Shown here: in pieces, positions 37,798 to 64,000 of the stretch | How the letters are laid out: every line of letters begins with the position of its first letter | Numbering within the stretch: the first letter of the stretch is position 1 | Program-made: the position numbers and the translations under genes | Source: Blastomussa wellsi | Taxonomy: Eukaryota; Cnidaria; Anthozoa; Scleractinia; Plerogyridae | Length of the DNA stretch: 64,000 nucleotides | Direction of reading: 5' to 3' | NCBI GenBank assembly: GCA_947652115.1 | Contig: OX393569.1 | Coordinates: forward strand, 20,772,934 to 20,836,933 | Notes under the pieces: model-generated | The model's database searches: none | What the model was told of the DNA's origin: nothing | The model's input: only the letters and a program-made list of their open reading frames with translations

Positions 37798-38174
37798 TTA
37801 GCTAAGCACTAACGAGGCAAAGCACCTTGCACACTTCGGGATTTTCTTTTGATCGTTTTGTTCAATTTGTACATTAAATTGAAAGATTTTCCACCTTACT
37901 TGTATCATTTCTGTTTCACGCTGATCGATAACTCCATTTTTAATGTAAATAAAGGGTTGTTTTCCCGTACAGAAAATTGGTGTGTCTTTTTCAAATACAA
38001 TGTCTTTCGCGTAGTGTGTTTTGGGTGCAGGGAGATGCACTACTTGACCTTCAAGCATAAGAAGAAAATCATGCCATTGTATAACTTGTTGCGACCAGCG
38101 GAAGTCGTTCAAGAAAATGCATTCTGCATCTTCCGCTCCAACCCATCCAAACAAGACCTGGCCGAAAAAGATCT
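37798..38174 (-). pseudogene. SF3-type helicase-like ATPase fragment, 5'-truncated
   Basis: The minus-strand ORF ends at 37798. An acceptor-like TTTTTACTCAG precedes 38174. The product shows GWVGAEDAECIFLNDFRW (Walker B-like), a central HDFLLMLEGQVVHLPAPKTH, and DTPIFCTG (motif C-like, hydrophobic plus polar), then MIQVRWKIFQFN. This order resembles superfamily 3 helicases of small DNA replicons and related mobile-element proteins. Walker A is absent in the window, and nothing coding lies between 38220 and the terminal repeat. It is therefore a fragment, not a working enzyme. The family call is from motif character and memory of similar cnidarian hypothetical proteins; confidence in the helicase label is moderate. 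Confidence 0.5.
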
Positions 38175-38684
38175 GAGTAAAAACCTTTCTTCCAATGACT
38201 TGTATCACTACAAGAAATGATTTCTAGAAAAGTTGAATTTCCTTTAAGTAGCGAGCAATTACAATAGAAGGTGTTATTGTCTGTATTGCAATTTCGTCCA
38301 GGAACTTTATCTCATTTTAATCTTACGAACACGTAGTGCGCCATTTTCATACGTAAATGCAGTTGTTTGACAATATTTGGAAATTTTGCGCAAGAATTCG
38401 AACCCACAGCAAATTTCAAACAAAAAGGATTTTTAATTGACACGTGTTTATTTCGAAACTCAAGCATACTTGCTGATGTCTTCCCCAGGGTAAATGAACT
38501 GTGTAGATGTTACGTCATCCTATACACCCCAAAAAGAGGTTTTTCCGTGGCCATTTTTGAGATAGCCAACATGTTACCCTAAAACTTTTTCTTTTGAAAA
38601 GCTCCCCTGAAAAGCTTCGACAGGTGTGATTTTCACCTCAATATATAAGAGAAGAATATATTTTTTGTGCCTTGCATAAATCAG

Positions 38685-38949
38685 ACAACCAGTTGCAAAA
38701 ATGTTGAGACAGTTAGTGCCAAAAAAGGCTTTTCTTACTTCTATGCTTCGCAAATTGCCAGTTTGTCAGAGAAGAACATTTTGCACCCCTTTCCCCGTTT
38801 CAATGTTGTCCATCTAAGTTTTGTACGTCATATTGCATAGCTAGCAACATTGGGAAGGGGAGGAGGGGAGAGAGATTACGCGCAATAGCGCGGTGAAGAG
38901 TCTTCTCTCGTTAAGGTAGGATGTCTCAACTACTTATGCAACTGGTTGT
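38685..38949 (+). repeat. 265-bp terminal direct repeat, right copy
   Basis: Same sequence and orientation as 35814-36078. GA precedes its CAACC end and TA follows. Confidence 0.9.
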
Positions 38950-39075
38950 AGCTTCTTCCTGCAAGGCAAAAGGACAAAATTCCATCAAAAAAGAAAAGCT
39001 AACCTAAGGAGACAGATATTAGGTTTAATCAGGTTATAACAACCGACATGCTCTACAAATGTTATATTATGTTAG
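38950..39075 (-). other. ATRAID 3' UTR stub before the composite transposon
   Basis: Only 126 bp separate the ATRAID stop from the transposon end, and no AATAAA is visible on the minus strand in it. The nearest one downstream is inside the element at 38452-38447. Confidence 0.6.
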
Positions 39076-42000
39076 TTATAACTGGTACCTCTTCCTCTGA
39101 ATGATCACAATGACAATTATTAAAAACACAGCTGATCCAGCTACAGAAGCAAAAAATATCACCCAAGGAAATCCATGCTGAAAAGAATGTAAACAACAAA
39201 AAGAGTCTGTTAATGATTGATCTGCTGTTACACTTTTAGAAGTGCATTTCCCTACCTGCAGGGGAAAAGCAAGTTATAGAGTACACTAATCAATCTCTCT
39301 CTGACAAGTCTTTATGATATTTTTGCTCATGTAACAAAATTCCCATTTTACTTACCCACCATAAGTTGTGGCCTTCATAAATATTTGAGGCACACATTTG
39401 TCGCATTGGTCAGCAGTGTAATCTAACATAAAACCTACTGCATAATCCTCATTCTCAACTGTCATTTCTCAACTGACCATTTGTGATTTTGACCATTGCC
39501 TTTCCAAACTTGTGGATAAGCTACACAGGTATAAACATAACTTCCTTACCTTTACTAAGCACTTATAACCAAACCAGCCTGATTTACAGAGACATTGTGA
39601 AAACCCTGTGCCAAGAAAACAACTCAAAATCAGAGGGGTTGACTATGACACTTACTCCATAACAATCGTAACTAACTAACTTAAAAAAGTAAATCCCTAA
39701 TTTTGCATTGCACATCATTACTGTGCATAATTTCATGTGCGATCAGCATGTGCACTTGAAACATGGTGGATTTCTCTTTAAGCCTGGAGCGCACTAGAGA
39801 AGTAAATCGTCACTTTCTCAAAAACAAGTACAGTGACCTATCTTTCTTTCCCTTTGTTTGAATTGAGCAATAACTTTCTTCCTGTGCAATAAATATAGAC
39901 CAACTCCCAATGTTGACAAAGAAACAATAGTCAAAAACGTGTATTCACAAAACCGTAATGATGCAATTAGAAGGGATTACTATGTATAAACGAGGAGCTG
40001 TCTCTGCTAAAGGAGCATGTGGACCCCCATTTCTATTTCAAAAATACAAAGTTCCTAATTATACACCGCCTTCCAAAATGGCCACTGACTTATCTAAATA
40101 CAAATTGGCCCTTGTTGGCTTAGTTCAAGATAAAATATTCTTTTGATCTTTGAGCTTAAAAACGAGGCAAGAAGGGCTTATTTGAATACCAACAAAATAT
40201 TAAGATGGTAGCCATTTTGGAATAAGGTATATAATACTATCAAACAATCGATAAGCAAAGTTTGAAAAGGTTCCGAGTGTGGGTTCCATTTCTGTGGAAT
40301 GAAAGTTACGATATTGCATCTGTCATGTAGAAGCTGCATGTTAATTAGCAGGGAATGATATTTTATATTCTTAGTTAAATGTTGGTTGACTGTTTGTGTT
40401 GATGATCTGTGAAAAGTACCTTACTGCAATAGTCCGCCAACAGACTAATTAATCACTTGAATTCAATGTATAATTTGGGATAATTATAATCATATACCTG
40501 GTCCATTTGAGAAACATGCTGAATTGGCAGGGCAAGTAACTGAAAAATAATTAGAAAGCAAAATATTTTATTCAGATACCAATAAAAACTAATGAGATGA
40601 TTCTGTTCAGAAAGGAGAAAAGGGCATTCAGATTTTAACCTGGATGAGCTTTTAATAAAATTAAAAAATGGAATTTGAAGTGAAAAAAACTCTTGGAGCA
40701 ACGGCAAGAACCAACAACAAACACAACCAACATATGACACCAGGTCTGGGATTCAAACCTGGGTCACATTGGTGAGAGATGAGTGCTTTTACCACCGCAC
40801 TGCTGGGTGTATACTTGCCAACTTTTTCCAAGTCAAATGCGTGAGATTTTTTAAGGGTTGTTGAAGACAACTTGGTCATTCAATGTATCTGAAGTCTTCC
40901 AAAGACTACCAAGGACATTCTGAACATTTCCGAAGGCCAGAACCAGAGCCAGGATGTGTTTTGTCAAACACGACATTGTTGCAAAATTAGAGAAGACCAT
41001 CATTTATATGTATTTTTCTTTTAATTCATAGCTTCTAGTTTACGTATTTTTATAATAATAGCTTAAACTTTTCCAAAAGACATACAAAATTGATCTGTAA
41101 GTATGACCAGGCATGAGATGAAAGTTTTTGATCTGCAGGCATGAGACTTGTGCATAATGTGTGAGAGTTGGGAAGTTTGCAGGTGTTCTGCTCCCTAAAA
41201 GGTTTAACTTGAGGAACTTACAGTACATGTACAGGTAAGTGGTCCACCTACCATTGAGGACTTTGCATGAGTTCTTCTGCCCGATACACCACCTTTCAGA
41301 ACCACTTTTGGAATGATTCGTCCAAAGATTATTTCCTCCAGTGCAGTTACACCCACTTGGTAAAATCCTACAAGTGTTAAATAGTATATTACACAAGCTG
41401 CACAACTACTGTGTTTGTATCAAAGCAATTTTTATTGTTGTTACTCAGAAACTCACTTGTCGCCCAGAGTATACAAAGCAGCTGAATTATGCAGATGTGG
41501 TCTCCCATACAGTATTCAAATTATTAAAATCCTCTTCTTAGCTATTATAAGTTATAATGCCTTTGTAAACAAAAAATCTCAGGTGATATTGTGAATTAAA
41601 TGACTTGACAACGATATTTGCTTGCTAGCGCAAGACCATAGAGATCCCTTTTTTGAATATTAAAAAGGGTCAAGTCTGGTTCAGAGCAGCCGACACTTAA
41701 CTCTAGTTTCTGTAGCATAAAAGAAGCTAGGAGTATTTCAATCCCCCTGGATGGGATGCTAGTCCAAATGAGTAGTCTTGTTGCAACATTCAACAATGAT
41801 GTCTTGACATCTTGACAGAATGGCTTGGCAATCAGATTACCAAATATAACCTAAGGGACTGGTTTGATTCCAAGTGTTTTTGACCCTATAAGAATATTTG
41901 TTGTGAAAAAGGGATCAACTACTTGGTACTTACATTTCCGAGAGGTTGATCAAGCCTTTAAAACTGCTATGAAACATTGAATTGTTACATTCAAGGCCAG

Positions 42001-43911
42001 GATTGCCTTGCAAGTATCTGAAACAGGAGAAAACAGTAGTCTTCTAAATCATTTGACTTGGTTTCCTTAGCATGAAGTGACTAGGGGTTTTTCTACCTAC
42101 CACACCCCCCTCCACCCCCTGGATGGGATGCTAGTCCTATACACCTGGGTGGAGAGAAGCACTGTAAGAGTGTAAGAGTCTTGTCCAAAAACACACTGCA
42201 GTGCCCTCGCTAGGGCTTAATCTACAATGCTCAATCAGAACTTCAATTCACTAACCATTCGACCACTGCATCTCCCACAATGGTGGAAATTTTAAAGTCA
42301 TTAAAATGTAAGGTCTTTTCAGAGCCTAGTGGCTTGACAGGCTGAAACATATCTGTGACTAGGAAAATTGCAACCACCCTGAATTGAATGCTAGCCCAGT
42401 GCAAGTTAGCCAGTGCCCTATCTTTTGCCAGGGTGAATTGGTTAATGCTATCCACTTGATAAATCACTATCCACTGGTGGGGCAGCTTCATTTTCTTACC
42501 CATTGGATAGTGAATCTATAGTGTATAGCAATATCTATCATTTGAGCAACTTGTATGTTTTATACACCTCTGTCACTTACAACCATCTAAGAGCTGATTT
42601 TACAGACTCCAAGCTGGGCATGGTTTTTAATGAGCAGTTACTGAGGTCCAGCCTGAAATTAAGACAACAAATTGGTCAGCATTGCATAGCTATGGAATTT
42701 TTAATTTGCCCCACATGCAATGCTGCACAGGACAAGTATTCTGATCAAGGTTTGTTTAAGGTCTTTTCCAGTTGAAAATGTGACCAGTGATCTGAAATTG
42801 TTTTTTATCGTGGAAAGACATGTCTGACTAAGTCACCATTTTGAGGTTGGATATCATAATTACAGTACTGCCCATTATTATCCAACTGTGCTTCGTAGAG
42901 TACAAATAACGCCCAAAATGAGTACTGTACAAATATCACAAGGTATTTTTACTCTACAGAACCGGTTAGAAATTCGCTCACACAGACATAACAATTTGCT
43001 GTGTTGGATAATAAAATCTCTTATTAGACGTTTTGAGAATTTTTACTCGTTATTTGTATTTTGACTCGTCCTACAGGCTCGTCAAAATATGGCACAACTC
43101 GTAAAATACTCTGCGATACTACACAGCAAAATGTCTAATAATATATTTTTATTCCATTGCCAGTCAAGGCAAAACATTGGAAGGCCAAAAAACTACTGCC
43201 TGAAGATACTGACTGATCACAGTTGGGATTTCATGGGCAAATTTGGTTAGACATTGTGAGTCCTATATCCAATCATTTGCTGCTGAACAACATAACTTTA
43301 CGCCATGTTATTCCGAGGGATATCACCTGCCTTTCATCTGCCACTCATCACTCACCATCCAACCATCCCCTCCCTCCCACCCACTCCAATAATTATAAAG
43401 TTCTCCTAAATTTGAGAGATCCCGGTTAGTCTTTTAATTTCTTTCTATTTGTGGATTTTAAGATGCTGTTATTAGCTGTATTTATGTCTTTTCTTCTGTC
43501 AAAGTCGACAGAGAGAAAATCAAGATTTGAAAATGCCGGTAGCTACAGTCGGTGACTCTATCATTCTGCAAAATATTTAGCTGAAGCCGGTAAAAGAATA
43601 TTGAACAAACATGTCTGGGTAACAGGCCAATTATTGCAACAGAAAATCTACAAGCAAAGAGCTACACAAAACGCAACGTACCCGACAACTTTTCCATCCT
43701 CTAAACAGCATCGACCAATCGTAGTTTCATTTGTGCCACGTTTTTCACAGAGCGTTGTGTTATTGACGCGACAAGACTTTGTTCTACAAAGCCCCAGTTT
43801 CCCTGGATCTTCTGTTGCTCTCCATTGAATGCTGCCCGTGCTCGTATTCAAAATGAAAAAGATATAAAACAGTAAAAATCCTATGTACAATCGGTGGAAA
43901 ATTAGGCTCAT
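39076..43911 (-). CDS. ATRAID: ATRAID orthologue, LRR-EGF-transmembrane protein, complete, 7 exons
   Basis: Exons: 43911-43682, 42652-42581, 42017-41934, 41367-41252, 40539-40498, 39605-39550, 39177-39076; 702 nt, 233 residues (human about 229). Order: signal peptide (MSLIFHRLYIGFLLFYIFFI), Cys-rich segment ending IGRCC, LRR-like strands (GLDLSNCSL, LQGNPGLECN, LINLSEMILPSGCNCTGG), an EGF-like module split over two exons (TCPANSACFSNGPGFSQCLC, then GWFGYKC), one transmembrane helix (IFFASVAGSAVFLIIVIVII) and a short QRKRYQL tail. Human ATRAID has the same order. In mammals it is a glycoprotein that partners SLC37A3 at lysosomes. It diverges from IFT172 across 239 bp. Its 3' UTR runs into a transposon. 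Confidence 0.92.
40498..40539 (-). CDS. ATRAID: ATRAID 42-nt microexon (first half of EGF module)
   Basis: Encodes TCPANSACFSNGP between TTTTTCAG and GTATATG. Phase 1 at both ends joins it in frame to exons 4 and 6. Easily missed by ORF-based methods; without it the EGF module lacks its first cysteines. Confidence 0.85.
40650..40815 (-). mobile_element. tRNA-headed SINE-like copy, family 2, in ATRAID intron
   Basis: The minus strand has an A-box-like CAGTGCGGTGGTAAAAGCAC, then B-box-like GGTTTGAATCCC, then GTTTGTTGTTGGTTCTTGCC. The same body follows the head of the copy at 47462. Confidence 0.65.
41685..41767 (-). mobile_element. Family-1 SINE tail fragment
   Basis: Only the tail modules TTTCTGTAGCATAAAAGAAG and CTGGATGGGATGCTAGTCCA (read on plus) are present. 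Head missing. Confidence 0.5.
42050..42280 (-). mobile_element. tRNA-headed SINE-like copy, family 1, in ATRAID intron
   Basis: On plus: tail (CTGGATGGGATGCTAGTCC), GGTGGAGAGAAGCACTGTAA, then the complement of the tRNA-like head (CTAACCATTCGACCAC). The body carries a duplicated GTAAGAGT. Confidence 0.65.
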
Positions 43912-44150
43912 ATTTACAAGTAAAAGCAGAACATCCTCTCCAAGCTTTCTCTCTCTTTCTCTCGCGTGTTTTGGGATCTCCTGAAGGTCATGTGATAATT
44001 AACCATGGGGAAGCCCGCTGAACACGTAAACTGTGCCAGTCTCTAGTCTCTAGGATACCTCAAGCGCAAAAACATGGCGACTGCACTGTCATCAAATTAT
44101 TTATTTCAAATGTAATTTTCTCGCAAACTTGGGGGATCTGAATCACAAAA
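43912..44150. promoter_or_regulatory. Divergent promoter between ATRAID and IFT172
   Basis: 239 bp between the two start codons. Visible motifs: TCATGTGA (M-box/E-box type) at 43988-43995, an imperfect RFX X-box-like TTAACCATGGGGAAG at 43999-44013, and AACATGGCGAC (YY1-like) at 44071. Motif functions are known from other animals; their use here is inference. Confidence 0.6.
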
Positions 44151-63724
<19,574 letters not shown>

Positions 63725-64000
63725 GTACGTGACCGTTTGAACACTTAGTTAGATTACAAAATGGGTCCGCGGGTCAAAAATTGAGATCTTTAGTGAACAT
63801 TAATAACGTGGTTTAACCTGTCAGCAGCAGAAAAAAAACAAAAGCTGTTTTCGTCCCAAAGTTCTTAGGCATTTTGACGTGCGAGCGAGTATGGGGTTCC
63901 CCCTCCCTGTTTTCTTCCTTAACCTGTTCGCAGGCTAAGGAACCTTCAGTTGTGTCAGTGTTTACATGTGGAAGGATTGTAGTGCAACATATCTGTTCCA

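Larger units (their letters stand above)
35814..38949. mobile_element. 3.1-kb composite transposon with 265-bp terminal direct repeats
   Basis: Two 265-bp segments (35814-36078 and 38685-38949) read as identical and have the same orientation. Each begins ACAACCAGTTGCA and ends TGCAACTGGTTGT, so each is bounded by its own inverted ends. The outer flanks are TA on both sides (35813-35814, 38949-38950); the inner junctions read TCT and AGA. Between them lie a plus-strand Tc1-like transposase and a minus-strand helicase-like fragment, arranged convergently. The right end is 126 bp from the ATRAID stop. The outer TA pair suggests that the whole unit moved as one. Terminal direct repeats are not usual for Tc1/mariner elements, so a nested or recombined origin is possible. 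Confidence 0.75.

Noticed and set aside
35814..38949. LTR retrotransposon interpretation of the 265-bp direct repeats
   Set aside because: Ends are CAACCAG/CTGGTTG rather than TG/CA, the flanks are TA, and the interior encodes a Tc1-like transposase with no gag or pol.

Overview
The window looks like nuclear DNA from an invertebrate animal, most likely an anthozoan cnidarian such as a stony coral. It has intron-dense genes with canonical GT-AG junctions, close resemblance to vertebrate orthologues, short intergenic gaps, and many MITE-like and tRNA-headed SINE-like repeats. The host group is inferred from protein character and recalled repeat families. No marker here fixes the species.

Layout, left to right. 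(1) 1-1995: 3' flank of a SERCA-type Ca2+-ATPase. (2) 18354-1996, minus: complete SERCA gene, 28 coding exons, 1009 residues, with several transposable elements in its introns. (3) 22335-19878, minus: complete RPS20, 4 coding exons, 119 residues; the last exon lies 757 bp beyond the exon that an uninterrupted ORF would suggest. (4) 22564-25095, plus: unrecognised 484-residue protein with C-terminal ankyrin repeats, head-to-head with RPS20 across 228 bp. (5) 31694-26405, minus: small ANKRD66-like ankyrin protein, 3 exons, with a repeat-rich 4.6-kb second intron. (6) 31695-35813: gene-poor, with a 155-bp palindromic element flanked by a perfect 9-bp duplication and a 76/68-bp minisatellite. (7) 35814-38949: composite transposon with two 265-bp direct repeats that read as identical, flanking a frameshifted Tc1-like transposase and an antisense fragment resembling an SF3-type helicase. 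(8) 43911-39076, minus: complete ATRAID, 7 exons, 233 residues. (9) 44151 to beyond the right edge, plus: IFT172, first 43 coding exons, 1387 residues, head-to-head with ATRAID across 239 bp.

The genes do not form one pathway. RPS20 is translation machinery, SERCA fills ER Ca2+ stores, IFT172 is a ciliary IFT-B subunit, and ATRAID is a membrane glycoprotein linked to the lysosome in mammals. Two compact bidirectional promoters (RPS20/ankyrin and ATRAID/IFT172) are the main regulatory features. Exon junctions were built by hand from splice sites, reading-phase bookkeeping and remembered family proteins; no alignment was run.
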